From Bacteroides fragilis NCTC 9343 (lineage in GTDB: Bacteria; Bacteroidota; Bacteroidia; Bacteroidales; Bacteroidaceae), in NCBI RefSeq assembly GCF_000025985.1, contig NC_003228.3, positions 4,030,001 through 4,094,000 on the forward strand: DNA of 64,000 bases. Direction: 5' to 3'. Both the position numbers and the translations under genes were made by a program. How positions within the stretch are numbered: position 1 is the stretch's first letter; every line of letters begins with the position of its first letter. Under the pieces are notes generated by a model. It made no database searches and had not been told where the DNA came from. It was given only the letters and a program-made list of their open reading frames with translations. Below are positions 1-8,963 of the stretch, one piece after another.

Positions 1-1
1 A

Positions 2-100
2 GGAATCGGAGTCTTTCATATTAATGAAGACGCATTTGAAGACGAAGCCTATGTTAACATCAGAAAGGCCATCTCTATCATGAATCCTCCCGTAAAATAA
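2..100 (+). CDS. C-terminal end of a probable GH18-type glycosidase (partial)
   Basis: Only the last 32 codons are present; the gene runs off the left edge and stops with TAA at 98-100. The tail reads GIGVFHINEDAF and ends in SIMNPPVK. It lies 23 bp before a DUF1735/LamG lipoprotein. In Bacteroides, DUF1735 surface lipoproteins commonly sit beside a GH18 endo-beta-N-acetylglucosaminidase-like protein. The final strand-plus-helix character fits the end of a GH18 barrel, but 32 residues cannot prove the family, so the assignment rests mainly on context. Confidence 0.45.
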   Translation, partial: GIGVFHINEDAFEDEAYVNIRKAISIMNPPVK

Positions 101-123
101 TTAACCTAAAAACAGTTTGAAAC

Positions 124-1305
124 ATGAAATGTAACGTATCTTACAAATATCTGTTTATTGCGATCGGCATACTTTGCCCGCTCTTTTCCGCCTGTGACTA
201 TGCCGACGGAGAAGGTTCAGGCTCGGAAAACGCAGTATACATGGAAACACCCGATAATAAAGGCATCGTCAACTTCACTTTAGAGCCCGATGGCGGAATA
301 ACCTATCTGACACCCCGGCTGGCCAATATCAGCCAAAGCCCGGTGACTATACAAGTGGGTTATGACAAAGAGGCCTTGGATAAATACAACAAGGACAACG
401 GGGCCTCGTATGAACCCCTTCCCCCCTCCGCTTTTAAACTGGCAGATGCAGAGGGAAACGAGCTATCCGCCTCCGAAGGCATACGGGTACCCGCCGGTGA
501 CTTTTCAGCAAAAATAATGGTGAAAGTAGGACAACTGAATTCCAAGGATTTCCCCGACAGTAAGAAATACGCCATTCCCCTGAGCATCACGGGTGCTTCC
601 AACTATTCGCTGATTCCCTCACAACGCAGCGCGATCTTGCTCCTGAATCGTTCCATCCTTTCGTCGGTAGCCAAAGTCAGCGGTGGAGAAGGCATCCGGA
701 TAAAACCTGTCGGAATGCACACAAAGGCCGAATGGACCATTCAAATGAGCGCCATCTATTCCAGCCTGACCCGAAGCAACCTGACCACAGCCTATCTAAG
801 CAACGGAACAGGAGGAGCATTCTATACCCGCATTTCATCTACTGCCGGCATACAAGTGAAAAACGGACGCGACGGGGACGACACATGGACTCAAATGCCT
901 CTGCAAGCGGGTAAATGGCTGCATATCACCTATGTGCACAAGGATAAGAAAACGACAGTCTATGTCAACGGAAAGGTCCAGAAGGTCTTTGAGAACAGTG
1001 CCATCACCTTTGGCGAGAACAGCATGATCGTAGTCGGAAACTCCGGTTACCGTAACGACTATCTTCGCGAGATACGTTTATGGGACAAGGCGCTGACAGA
1101 GTCGGAAATCAACGATTACTTATACCTCCCGATGGACCCTGCAACCCCGCATCTCATTTCGTATCTGCCACTGAGCAAAGAGATGGAGACCAAAGACCTG
1201 AAAGCCCCCGCCGGTACGGAGAATGTAACCACGAAAGCCCGCATTGAATATGTGGAAAACGTTAAATTCCCGGCAGATGAATTAGTAATTGTAAATCAAG
1301 AATAA
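124..1305 (+). CDS. Surface lipoprotein with DUF1735 and LamG-like domains
   Basis: A 393-residue lipoprotein with a signal peptide ending in the lipobox FSAC (Cys24). Residues about 40-175 resemble the DUF1735 (BT_3987-type) beta-sandwich. Residues about 185-360 look like a concanavalin A/LamG jelly roll, with a typical WLHITYVHKDKKTTVYVNG strand pair and the IRLWDKALTESEI closing motif. Such proteins sit on the cell surface and are thought to bind glycans for a neighbouring Sus-type system. It lies between the probable GH18 tail and another DUF1735 lipoprotein 12 bp downstream, so all three are probably co-transcribed. The ligand cannot be read from sequence. Confidence 0.85.
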   Translation: MKCNVSYKYLFIAIGILCPLFSACDYADGEGSGSENAVYMETPDNKGIVNFTLEPDGGITYLTPRLANISQSPVTIQVGYDKEALDKYNKDNGASYEPLPPSAFKLADAEGNELSASEGIRVPAGDFSAKIMVKVGQLNSKDFPDSKKYAIPLSITGASNYSLIPSQRSAILLLNRSILSSVAKVSGGEGIRIKPVGMHTKAEWTIQMSAIYSSLTRSNLTTAYLSNGTGGAFYTRISSTAGIQVKNGRDGDDTWTQMPLQAGKWLHITYVHKDKKTTVYVNGKVQKVFENSAITFGENSMIVVGNSGYRNDYLREIRLWDKALTESEINDYLYLPMDPATPHLISYLPLSKEMETKDLKAPAGTENVTTKARIEYVENVKFPADELVIVNQE

Positions 1306-1317
1306 AAGGAATTCAAA

Positions 1318-2349
1318 ATGAAAAGAAGAATAAAATCCGCCCAAAGCATTTTATGGGTTCTATTACTCATTTTGTCAGCATCGTGCAGTAAAGACGAAAT
1401 ACAGATCGTAGATCAGGATACAAGTTGGCAAATGGACAATAAGTATATCGAAGAAGATATCCGTGAGCAACTCGGCATCGATCCGTTCACAGATCTGGTG
1501 TACCTGGGATATTACGGCAATCCTTATACACAGTTGGAGGCAATCAACGACCTGGTAAATACCACACTGGTGGGAAAGAACGAACTTTCGTTCAAAGTAA
1601 AAGTGACGAAGCCTTACAAAGAAGATATCAAAGTCAATCTTATGAAAGAAGACAAACTGGTAACCGATTTTCCAGAGATGGCGGAGGGAATACCTCTTTT
1701 TCCGAGCGAAAACTGCACCTTTGAAGGCGGTGTGCTGAAAGCCGGCGAACTGGAAACAACGGTGAAACTGACCCTCAAGGATGTTGAGAAGTTAAACAAC
1801 CTATCGGGTTATGTGATGGCCATAAAGCTGACGATGGAAGGATCGCATGAACATTTGGCCATCGCCCGAACCCGCTCGTCATACTTTGTGAAACTAAATC
1901 TTTCTATACGCCTGGACAATATCGATTCAAGCAATAAAAAGATCGAAGGAAAAGGATTCAACAAAGAAATCAGTTTTAAATCGGACATACGCCCGGATAA
2001 ATTAGGTTCGCTAAACGATGGCAACTTCACAGCCAACAACTGGTATACCTCCAACGCGAACAATTATCTGACGATAATTCTACCGGAAAAACAATCGCTC
2101 AAAGGGTTCAGGCTGGACACCAACACCTCTCCAAGCGGCTCGTATATGCTCAAATCCTGTAGAGTGATGGTTGAAACACCGGATGGGAATTGGGTGAACC
2201 ATGGAGTATTCGACCGCAAGAGTATGGATGGAATTGCTTATATAAGCTTTAAAAAACCGGTGGAATGTACTAAAGTGCGTTTCGAGAATATGATGGCCTT
2301 CAATGGCAGATTTTCCGTTGATGTAAATGAAGTCACAGCTTTCCGGTAA
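1318..2349 (+). CDS. Surface lipoprotein with DUF1735 and discoidin-like C-terminus
   Basis: A 343-residue lipoprotein with a signal peptide and lipobox SASC near residue 23. The middle (about 55-195) is DUF1735-like. The C-terminal 140 residues have the pattern of an F5/8 type C (discoidin) carbohydrate-binding fold: an NWYTSNANNYLTIILPEKQ stretch, then KGFRLDTN, and a final strand with TKVRFENMM and FSVDVNEVTAF. It is the last gene of the operon and is followed by a strong hairpin. The inferred role is binding of host or dietary glycan at the surface beside the GH18-type enzyme. Confidence 0.8.
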   Translation: MKRRIKSAQSILWVLLLILSASCSKDEIQIVDQDTSWQMDNKYIEEDIREQLGIDPFTDLVYLGYYGNPYTQLEAINDLVNTTLVGKNELSFKVKVTKPYKEDIKVNLMKEDKLVTDFPEMAEGIPLFPSENCTFEGGVLKAGELETTVKLTLKDVEKLNNLSGYVMAIKLTMEGSHEHLAIARTRSSYFVKLNLSIRLDNIDSSNKKIEGKGFNKEISFKSDIRPDKLGSLNDGNFTANNWYTSNANNYLTIILPEKQSLKGFRLDTNTSPSGSYMLKSCRVMVETPDGNWVNHGVFDRKSMDGIAYISFKKPVECTKVRFENMMAFNGRFSVDVNEVTAFR

Positions 2350-2382
2350 AGCAAGATTTCATTACTTTTTATTCACGCCGTG

Positions 2383-2419
2383 AAGGGGCGGGACTGTTAT
2401 TTCATAAGTCCCGCCCCTT
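2383..2419 (+). terminator. Rho-independent-like hairpin ending the DUF1735 operon
   Basis: A perfect 13-bp GC-rich stem (aaggggcgggact at 2383-2395, its complement at 2407-2419) with an 11-nt loop, 33 bp after the stop at 2349. The following tract (ccttaaaacc) is only weakly T-rich. The rest of the gap up to 2670 is AT-rich with no convincing gene. Confidence 0.75.
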
Positions 2420-2670
2420 CCTTAAAACCATGTGACAGCACATTCAAAGCTACAATACAACTGTATTATATTTCTTTTTAAATAGGTATATTTATTTGAT
2501 TTTTTGACATATAATCTCTACTTTATTGTTACTATTTGGATACTGTAATGCACTTTAAAACTCAGCATAAACGTCTGTGTTTTAAAACAATAAACATAAT
2601 ATTTATATTTTTTATTATGAAGCAATATGATGCCCCCATAGATAGGGACTGATTTTATAGCTTAGTATAT

Positions 2671-3057
2671 ATGAACAATATGTATATTCTTGTAAAGATT
2701 CCAAGCTTCATTTCTTATGGGAATCTACAAACAGCAACTATGATAATAGGTACTCCATTGAGTATAGCTGAAAGCTACGTTCACAAGAACATGGGCGAGA
2801 TTTTGCAACAAACCATGTCTATTACTCAAATTAGGATTAAACCAACTGATAAGAATAAATTGTTTTTAAATATCAATCATATCAATGTAAGTGACTGGTT
2901 TAAGGAACAATTGAATAAGCTAAATCAGTCTGTACGAATGAAACAAAGGCAAAAGATAGTTAGGGTACAAAGCTCTAATGATTCTATTTTGTTAGATTTC
3001 AGTAAAAAAGTCAAGTTCAATGCTGCATTGAATTTGGCTTTTTGTATTTTTGCATAA
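2671..3057 (+). CDS. Hypothetical protein upstream of the R-M pair
   Basis: A 128-codon AT-rich open frame 17 bp before the methyltransferase and on the same strand. I recognise no domain. It has no signal peptide and no clear helix-turn-helix, so it does not look like a standard R-M controller protein. The C-terminus (LNLAFCIFA) overlaps a good promoter motif for the methyltransferase, suggesting it may be a remnant or a fortuitous frame. Codon use is as AT-rich as its two neighbours. Confidence 0.3.
   Translation: MNNMYILVKIPSFISYGNLQTATMIIGTPLSIAESYVHKNMGEILQQTMSITQIRIKPTDKNKLFLNINHINVSDWFKEQLNKLNQSVRMKQRQKIVRVQSSNDSILLDFSKKVKFNAALNLAFCIFA
3045..3052 (+). promoter_or_regulatory. Candidate -7 box for the methyltransferase gene
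   Basis: TATTTTTG matches the Bacteroides -7 consensus TAnnTTTG and lies 23 bp before the ATG at 3075. No TTTG is seen at the expected -33 spacing, so only half the promoter is supported. It would let the methyltransferase be expressed independently of the upstream frame. Confidence 0.4.
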
Positions 3058-3074
3058 AATAGAATGTTACACAA

Positions 3075-3935
3075 ATGAATTTACTGGGAACTAATAGTTA
3101 TAAGATTATACATGGGGATGCCATTGAAGCATTGAAAAATGAAATAGAAGATAATTCTGTAGATTTGATTTTTGCAGATCCTCCATACAATATAGGCAAG
3201 AACTTTGCTGGTTGTATAGATAAATGGGAGACTGATGATAAATATTTATCATGGTGTTATCAATGGTTAGATTTATGTATTCGTAAATTGAAGCCATCAG
3301 GTGCTTTTTATGTAATGACCTCCACTCAGTTTATGCCTTTTTTTGATCTTTATCTTAGAGAAAAGTTAACGATCCTGTCACGTCTGATATGGTATTATGA
3401 TAGTTCCGGAGTTCAAGCAAAAAATTATTTTGGTTCGATGTATGAACCTATACTTTTTTGTGTGAAAGATAAGAATAACTATACATTCAATTCTGAAGCT
3501 ATTTTAGTAGAAGCTAAAACTGGTGCTAAAAGAGGTTTGATCGATTATAGGAAAAACCCACCTCAGCCATATAGTACTGAGAAAGTACCAGGTAATGTCT
3601 GGGAATTTGCTAGAGTACGATATCGGATGGATGAATATGAAAATCATCCAACACAGAAACCTGTTGCATTGTTAGAACGTATCATTAAAGCCAGTTCAAA
3701 TGAAGGTGACTTAATATTAGATCCTTTCTCAGGAACATTCACTACAGCTTTTGTTGCAAAAACTTTAAACAGAAGGGCCATAGGTATAGAGCTACAAGAA
3801 GATTATGTAAAAATAGGATTGAGAAGGCTCGAATTAGCATCTGAATATAACGGGGAAGCCATCCAGAGAGAGTTAAAAACCTATCAAAGACAAGCTATAG
3901 ATGGAGACAAACAAACAACATTAAATTTTATGTAA
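3075..3935 (+). CDS. Type II DNA adenine methyltransferase (beta class)
   Basis: A 286-residue site-specific DNA methyltransferase of the N6-adenine/N4-cytosine family. Motif IV DPPY is at residues 35-38, HPTQKP lies in the C-terminal half, and the AdoMet-binding motif DPFSGTF starts at residue 216. Motif IV before motif I is the beta-class order seen in YhdJ/HinfI-like enzymes. DPPY indicates amino-methylation, most often m6A; the target sequence cannot be read. The next gene starts 3 bp after its stop and looks like a restriction endonuclease, so this is probably the protective half of a type II R-M system. The pair is AT-rich compared with the operons on either side, consistent with horizontal acquisition. 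Confidence 0.9.
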   Translation: MNLLGTNSYKIIHGDAIEALKNEIEDNSVDLIFADPPYNIGKNFAGCIDKWETDDKYLSWCYQWLDLCIRKLKPSGAFYVMTSTQFMPFFDLYLREKLTILSRLIWYYDSSGVQAKNYFGSMYEPILFCVKDKNNYTFNSEAILVEAKTGAKRGLIDYRKNPPQPYSTEKVPGNVWEFARVRYRMDEYENHPTQKPVALLERIIKASSNEGDLILDPFSGTFTTAFVAKTLNRRAIGIELQEDYVKIGLRRLELASEYNGEAIQRELKTYQRQAIDGDKQTTLNFM

Positions 3936-3938
3936 TAT

Positions 3939-5063
3939 ATGGAGCACAATTTTACACCTGTAATAAAATCAGTTCTTAATAAATATTTTGGGGAGCATGG
4001 AGAAGATATATTTGAGAATAGTATGCTGATAAAATATATCAATCAGAAGACAAAATCAGCTAATAAAGGTTCTAAATCGCGAGGTAGTTTTGCAAATCTG
4101 TATGCTATTTATGTTATTGTTGAAGATTATATTCAACAAGGATTTGTTGATACCAACGGGTATTCCACATATGAGGGTGCGCAATATACGAATTTATTTC
4201 GTAGACAAAGAGAGTTACCATTTGGTAGTAAATTGCAGAATCATGCTTTAAATAATCGTACCAATGCAGAATTCCAAAAATTTTTTCCCACAGCTGATTT
4301 TGTTCCAATAATTAGAAACCTAACTAATAATAGATATTGGATTAATGAAAATCTACTTAAGATAAAAGTTCATGGCTCAATCGTTAATATATCCAATGCC
4401 GTAATAGAAATTATTGACGAATATGTAAAAGCAAAACAAGATTCTTTTCAACGTTTTATTGAACAATGCAAGATTCTTCAGGACATAGTTTCTACAGGTT
4501 CAGAACAAATTCATGATTTTGTATCTAGTTTACTAGCTCCTACTGCTGATGCTCGTCTTTTCGAAATTGTGAGCTATGCTATATTGAAGCATTATTATAA
4601 AGAGCAAAATATTATTTGGGGATATGATATGGAAAACCTAAATACTGAAACTCTGAAATTGTATAAAACAGGAAGAACAAATGCAAATGATGGTGGTATT
4701 GATTTTGTCATGAAGCCTTTAGGACGTTTCTTTCAGGTAACAGAAACTTTAGATTTTAAAAAATATTTTCTAGATATAGAGAAAATTGAAAAGTTTCCTA
4801 TAACCTTTGTGATTAAGACACTTGAAGATAATGAATGTATTATATCGCAATTGAGGGCAAATGCCACTAAGACTTATGTTATAAAGTCTATTGTGGATAA
4901 GTATATGGAGTGTATTGAAGAAATAATAAATATCCATCGATTAAAAGAATGTTTTGCTGAAATTGAAAAGAATGGCTGCTTGAATGCAGTACTTGATGAA
5001 ATTGTTATTCAGAGTAAAGTTGAATTTAATTACGATGACGAGGAAGAAGGCGAAGAGGATTAG
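3939..5063 (+). CDS. Probable cognate type II restriction endonuclease
   Basis: A 374-residue cytoplasmic protein starting 3 bp after the methyltransferase stop. It has a helix-rich N-terminal region (about 1-200). The C-terminal region carries a PD-(D/E)XK-like core: ARLFEIVSYAILKHYY, then GRTNANDGGIDF (residues 245-256), then RFFQVTE (to residue 269). The likely metal-binding or catalytic residues are Asp255 and the Gln266/Glu269 strand, although the canonical lysine is not obvious. The C-terminus is very acidic (DDEEEGEED). Gene order and coupling with the methyltransferase strongly suggest the restriction half. The specificity is unknown. Confidence 0.75.
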   Translation: MEHNFTPVIKSVLNKYFGEHGEDIFENSMLIKYINQKTKSANKGSKSRGSFANLYAIYVIVEDYIQQGFVDTNGYSTYEGAQYTNLFRRQRELPFGSKLQNHALNNRTNAEFQKFFPTADFVPIIRNLTNNRYWINENLLKIKVHGSIVNISNAVIEIIDEYVKAKQDSFQRFIEQCKILQDIVSTGSEQIHDFVSSLLAPTADARLFEIVSYAILKHYYKEQNIIWGYDMENLNTETLKLYKTGRTNANDGGIDFVMKPLGRFFQVTETLDFKKYFLDIEKIEKFPITFVIKTLEDNECIISQLRANATKTYVIKSIVDKYMECIEEIINIHRLKECFAEIEKNGCLNAVLDEIVIQSKVEFNYDDEEEGEED

Positions 5064-5323
5064 TTTTCTATTCTCTATATTGCTTTTCTATTTATATATT
5101 CAAAGCGGACCAAACTTATGAGTACTGGTAAGCAAATAGATGCTGGGGAAAGAAAGAAATAATATCTCTTTCTTTTCGTCAACATTTATTTTAGTTAGTC
5201 TATAAATGAAGGTATTAAGTAAATTAATGGCATTATCATTATTCCACATTAATATACAAACAGGTGAAGCAGTACCCTTCTCCATGTTATGCCTCTGAAC
5301 GCATTTCATATTCCTTACTATCT

Positions 5324-5644
5324 TTAGTGAAAATGGTCTGCCATTGATCCGGCCTGATCGTCCGGCTGAGATAGTTCTCCTTCGGGAACAGCCTCAGCTA
5401 CTTCACGTTCGATAATCTCCTCGATCCGTTTTCTGTTTTTGCGCAACAGATCATAAATCTCATTTTCATCAAAGCTGTCCTCAAATATAATGGGATATTT
5501 TTCCACATCTTCGCTGTCACCAGCACAAACAAGAATACGCAGTTCGCTACAATGACCGTAAGATATTATGGCACTGTATTCTTTTAAAAGTTCAGCCAGT
5601 TTGGTGAGGAAATCAAGTTCTTTAGTTGTCAGTAGTCCGATCAT
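5324..5644 (-). CDS. Small hypothetical protein, divergent from the XRE regulator
   Basis: I chose the ATG at 5644 (MIGLLTTKELDFL), because a longer frame back to 5710 has an unlikely N-terminus. The 106-residue protein has an amphipathic N-terminal helix, then SYGHCSELRILV, an acidic middle and a helical C-terminus (RKNRKRIEEIIEREV) ending in an acidic tail. No domain is recognised. It is transcribed away from the helix-turn-helix gene at 5844 with about 200 bp between them, so the two could share regulation. GC content is nearer the genome average than the R-M pair. Confidence 0.5.
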   Translation of the reverse strand: MIGLLTTKELDFLTKLAELLKEYSAIISYGHCSELRILVCAGDSEDVEKYPIIFEDSFDENEIYDLLRKNRKRIEEIIEREVAEAVPEGELSQPDDQAGSMADHFH

Positions 5645-5784
5645 AGTGTGTAATAGTATTGTTGTTATTTCAATAGCTGTAAAATAAGCGTAAAACAGTT
5701 GATTCTGCAAGCATATACGTATTCCTTATATTCTATTTTTAAGCAAAGTAATATTCATTTTATTCATCTTATTCCATTTTTTCG

Positions 5785-5792
5785 TATATTTG
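5785..5792 (+). promoter_or_regulatory. Candidate -7 box for the XRE regulator
   Basis: TATATTTG is a perfect TAnnTTTG match about 50 bp before the chosen ATG at 5844. It overlaps any start near 5790, which supports the later ATG. No -33 TTTG is seen. Confidence 0.5.
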
Positions 5793-5843
5793 CTTCGAAC
5801 GGAACATTTTAACGGAAATCGTTGTTCAAAAAGCAAAAAGAAC

Positions 5844-6299
5844 ATGGAAACAGAAGAAGAAATACAGAATGTAAATGTCCATCACGGACATAACATAAGG
5901 CGCACCCGGATCGAGAAAAACATCAAGCAGGACGCATTGGCAGCACTCGTAAACATGACACAACCGAATGTATCCAAATACGAGAAGATGCGGGTGATTG
6001 AGGATGAAATGCTAAATAGATTCGCAAGGGCACTGAATGTGCCGGTAGAATATCTGAAAACGCTGGAAGAGGATGCACCTTCTGTGGTATTTGAGAATAT
6101 CACAAATAATGTGCATGACAATAAAGACAGCTCAATGGGATCTACAGGATATAACAACGATAGTATAACTAACACTTTTAATCCGATTGATAAAATCACC
6201 GAACTCTACGAGCGTCTTCTCAAAGAGAAAGATGAAAAATATGCTGCGCTTGAAAAACGGATTCAAGGTCTGGAACAGCAAAATAACAACGGAAAGTAA
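5844..6299 (+). CDS. XRE-family DNA-binding regulator with C-terminal coiled coil
   Basis: A 151-residue protein starting METEEEIQ; earlier in-frame starts overlap the promoter box. Residues about 14-72 form a Cro/C1-type helix-turn-helix (IRRTRIEKNIKQDALAALV, then MTQPNVSKYEKMR, then LNVPVEYL). A flexible Asn/Ser-rich linker follows, then a charged coiled coil (ELYERLLKEKDEKYAALEK) that probably mediates oligomerisation. It likely binds an operator in the divergent 5645-5843 region. Target genes are not evident. Confidence 0.8.
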   Translation: METEEEIQNVNVHHGHNIRRTRIEKNIKQDALAALVNMTQPNVSKYEKMRVIEDEMLNRFARALNVPVEYLKTLEEDAPSVVFENITNNVHDNKDSSMGSTGYNNDSITNTFNPIDKITELYERLLKEKDEKYAALEKRIQGLEQQNNNGK

Positions 6300-6327
6300 T
6301 TCCGCAAACATATCTCTCCATATAAAT

Positions 6328-6404
6328 GGGTATAGCCATCCGATGCTTAGGGTGTAGCCATACCGGGGTTAGGGTGTAGCTATCGGTCCCGGATGGCTAC
6401 ACCC
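6328..6404. repeat. Inverted repeat enclosing two 12-bp direct repeats
   Basis: Arms gggtatagccatccg (6328-6342) and cggatggctacaccc (6390-6404) are complementary with one mismatch. Inside, ttagggtgtagc occurs twice (6347-6358 and 6369-6380). It sits 28 bp after the regulator stop and could work as a terminator, but the internal repeats suggest a dispersed repeat element. No T-run follows. Confidence 0.6.
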
Positions 6405-6546
6405 TACTTATTATGTGCAAGTTCCATCGGGGCGGGCATCCCTCACCCGTTTCTCCGGACAAATCTTCGATCCGGGTATATTCCACATGACATTGTATAC
6501 ATGTATCTGTTTCCGCTAACACATCATTAAATACATAAAAAAAGCA

Positions 6547-6912
6547 ATGGAATATGCTTGGCGTATCCAATCAGAAACTTCTGCCGGCATGTGGTCTGGA
6601 AAGAAAAAAAGAGTTTTAATCAGTTTATAACTGACAGACAGTTATATTAGAGCTATAAAGAAAGCATCAGGAATTGACAGTTATGAAACGATTTATCGCT
6701 TATTTGACGCAAAAGAAGATATTATCTTCTCAGTCCAAATTGAGAAAAGAATGAATTCTTCCTCTTTCTCACTAGCTAAAAAGGAGCTTTGGTCCCTATT
6801 GGCCAACTCTCAATCAAATTTCATACAATTCTATTATTCCATTAATAAAATACCAACTAATAGGTATTTTGCTAACAAGAAAAAATTTGTAAGTTTGCAT
6901 AAACTAAACTAA
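6547..6912 (+). pseudogene. Decayed open frame with internal stop
   Basis: A frame opens at ATG 6547 (MEYAWRIQSETSAGMW), meets TAA at 6628, and then continues in the same frame for 93 sense codons (SYIRAIKKASGIDSYETI, RLFDAKEDIIF) to TAA at 6910. The second part looks protein-like, with charged amphipathic helices, but has no start codon near its beginning. I cannot name the family. It may be the relic of a mobile or regulatory gene, or two chance frames. Confidence 0.3.
6868..6897 (+). promoter_or_regulatory. Bacteroides-type promoter for the 6921-9320 cassette
   Basis: TTTG (6868-6871) and TAAGTTTG (6890-6897) are separated by 18 bp, close to the Bacteroides -33/-7 consensus (TTTG, 19-21 bp, TAnnTTTG). 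The small ORF begins 23 bp downstream. This is the best two-part promoter in the left half of the window. Confidence 0.55.
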
Positions 6913-6920
6913 TTTTAATT

Positions 6921-7079
6921 ATGAAAAAATTTGATTCACTCTGTTTATCTCTCGTACTTGTTGCCTTATCCCAAAAGAAGAATAATAGAATCGTTGAATA
7001 CCGAGTATTAACAAGTGAGAATATATCTAAGCTCTTTAATTGTTTAGGAAAAAATATAGTATTACAATCACATTATTAA
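6921..7079 (+). CDS. Small exported-like peptide (52 aa)
   Basis: Encodes 52 residues starting MKKFDSLCLSLVLVALSQKK, a short lysine-started hydrophobic N-terminus followed by a charged, basic tail. The promoter lies directly upstream, and ATTATGAAAAAAT around the start resembles the start of the large lipoprotein at 7227. It could be a leader peptide, a secreted peptide, or a truncated gene. No family is recognised. Confidence 0.35.
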   Translation: MKKFDSLCLSLVLVALSQKKNNRIVEYRVLTSENISKLFNCLGKNIVLQSHY

Positions 7080-7226
7080 AAAACACTAATAAGCAGTGCG
7101 CCAGACTCAAAAGCACCAATTATCCAAGATATTTCTATAGAGTTTGGATAAACATTTTATAGATTCTGACTTTCGTAAAAAGAAGAAAAGAGTTCCTTAA
7201 ATATAGTTTAACCTAAAAAATTAATT

Positions 7227-8933
7227 ATGAAAAAATTAGTTATAAAAAATTTCCCGCAAAATAGTCATCACTATTTTATAAATAACTGCGCTATAACAAC
7301 GGATATATCCCAAATAGTGAGATGGAATATTTTAATATTTTTTTTCTTGGTTTCTTTAACAGGATGTAAGGATGAATTATTTATTGAGAATGAAAGTACA
7401 CCAATAAGTACACGTGCTATTCCGACCCCAGAGTTTGATTGGGAGAATTGTGATTGGATGCCTACCCCCAAAGGCCAAAGTCCTATACCCAGTCCTTGGG
7501 TAGGGCAAGGTAGTATAGTATCTGTCTATGGAATAGATGTTGTTAATGATCGAAAGGCATCAGATGGCTGGTTACTTTTATATAATTCTTTTAATTCAAC
7601 AGCAACAGGCCCGTTGATAAATCCATATTTTATACTTTATAATAAATATCGTGGTTTAATGCGTATTTTTCTTTATACCACTACACCATTTATATCCCCA
7701 TCAACGTATATTCAGGATGGCCTTTCAATTACTTCCAGTGGTTATAAATCCTCTATGCTCAATTTTATGGGGGAATATATTATAGATACGGATAAACCAA
7801 AGCAAACTTATTCACAAATGCAACCGGCTCCGGATGATGGTTCTCTTCCTTTAGCCTCAAATAAATGGTATATGGTACAATATGAATTAGCTTATGATAA
7901 AGGAATAAGCAAGCTACCCTATAACTCCATTCAAATGGCTTGGTATATGAATTATCATAATGTCGAAAAAATAAAACTGGGTGGAGATCTTGTTGGAACG
8001 ATTAAGGGAACAATTGGTAGTTCCTCTGAAAATAATATTTTTTCAAATCTAGGAAAAGCTGTAGGTGATGTTGCCAAAGTGGCGGGTACAGGAGTTGTTG
8101 CAGGACTCGGCGAGAATTTCCTTACCAAGAATACTATAAATGAAGATACCGGACAGAATAACTTGGGTTTACCCAATTCTATTTTTAAAGCTGCCCTAAA
8201 AGGGATAAGAAGTGCTATAACTAATAGTGCAAATGGATTACCGAGACAAATAATTGGTATTTTTAGTGCTATGTTTAAAAAAGGTGAGAGCCCACAACTT
8301 GTTAGTTTGAATATTAAAGCTAATATCAACTTGGAAGGAACCGGATTAAATAGTGGCTCTTTCCCATCAAGTCCTACATCTTTTTGGATGCCTGGAACTT
8401 CAATACCACCAACTGCGATAGGCTATCTTCCTTTGTATAATGAAAGTTTAGGGATATTTAATTTTGTAAAGGGGAATATAACAATTACCGGCAAGAGGGA
8501 TATACGGATTCTTAATGTTGTTGACGAAGGAGAAACTGTAATAAATGAGACAGTTAGCTTTTCTCCCAGAGATTTTTCGCAATATCTCGAATTTAATCCT
8601 TCTATTCGAGATATTGTAAATATAAAAATACAGAAACAAGAATTGTTGATTTTTGTAGAAGACAAAGCAAGAAGTGTTACTACCAATGCTAAGGTAGAAG
8701 AATTTGGTGACGAGAAGGGGTATGTTGATCCCAATGAAATTAAGTGTGGACTTTATTTTGGGCAATCAAGCCCTGAAGAGGTTCCTCCATTTGATGAAAA
8801 ACCATTTAAATGTGCAGTACGCTTCACGCTTCTAATTGAACCGCATGATGGTGCGGCTGCAACAGTAGTAACGAAAACATTTTTGTTAAATCCCATTTAT
8901 AGTATAACGGAGAACGTTTATATCCGTCATTAA
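7227..8933 (+). CDS. Large unrecognised lipoprotein with Gly/Ala-rich hydrophobic centre
   Basis: A 568-residue protein. A long basic N-terminus precedes a hydrophobic segment (about 33-46) ending in lipobox LTGC (Cys47), so it should be lipidated and exported. After it comes a Trp/Tyr-rich beta-like region (70-245). Then there are two glycine/alanine-rich amphipathic-to-hydrophobic stretches (about 252-300, including GVVAGLG, and 318-352). The C-terminus (from about 355) is beta-rich. I recognise no named domain. The glycine-rich middle between beta regions is reminiscent of membrane-inserting proteins, but that is speculation. A small lipoprotein gene follows 30 bp later, ahead of a strong terminator, so the two form a unit. 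It is AT-rich. Confidence 0.8.
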   Translation: MKKLVIKNFPQNSHHYFINNCAITTDISQIVRWNILIFFFLVSLTGCKDELFIENESTPISTRAIPTPEFDWENCDWMPTPKGQSPIPSPWVGQGSIVSVYGIDVVNDRKASDGWLLLYNSFNSTATGPLINPYFILYNKYRGLMRIFLYTTTPFISPSTYIQDGLSITSSGYKSSMLNFMGEYIIDTDKPKQTYSQMQPAPDDGSLPLASNKWYMVQYELAYDKGISKLPYNSIQMAWYMNYHNVEKIKLGGDLVGTIKGTIGSSSENNIFSNLGKAVGDVAKVAGTGVVAGLGENFLTKNTINEDTGQNNLGLPNSIFKAALKGIRSAITNSANGLPRQIIGIFSAMFKKGESPQLVSLNIKANINLEGTGLNSGSFPSSPTSFWMPGTSIPPTAIGYLPLYNESLGIFNFVKGNITITGKRDIRILNVVDEGETVINETVSFSPRDFSQYLEFNPSIRDIVNIKIQKQELLIFVEDKARSVTTNAKVEEFGDEKGYVDPNEIKCGLYFGQSSPEEVPPFDEKPFKCAVRFTLLIEPHDGAAATVVTKTFLLNPIYSITENVYIRH

Positions 8934-8963
8934 GAATATATTTAATTTAAACCGATAAGAATA

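Noticed and set aside
5100..5309. 69-codon minus-strand frame between the nuclease and the small hypothetical gene
   Set aside because: No start context, no domain, and it only fills an AT-rich gap.
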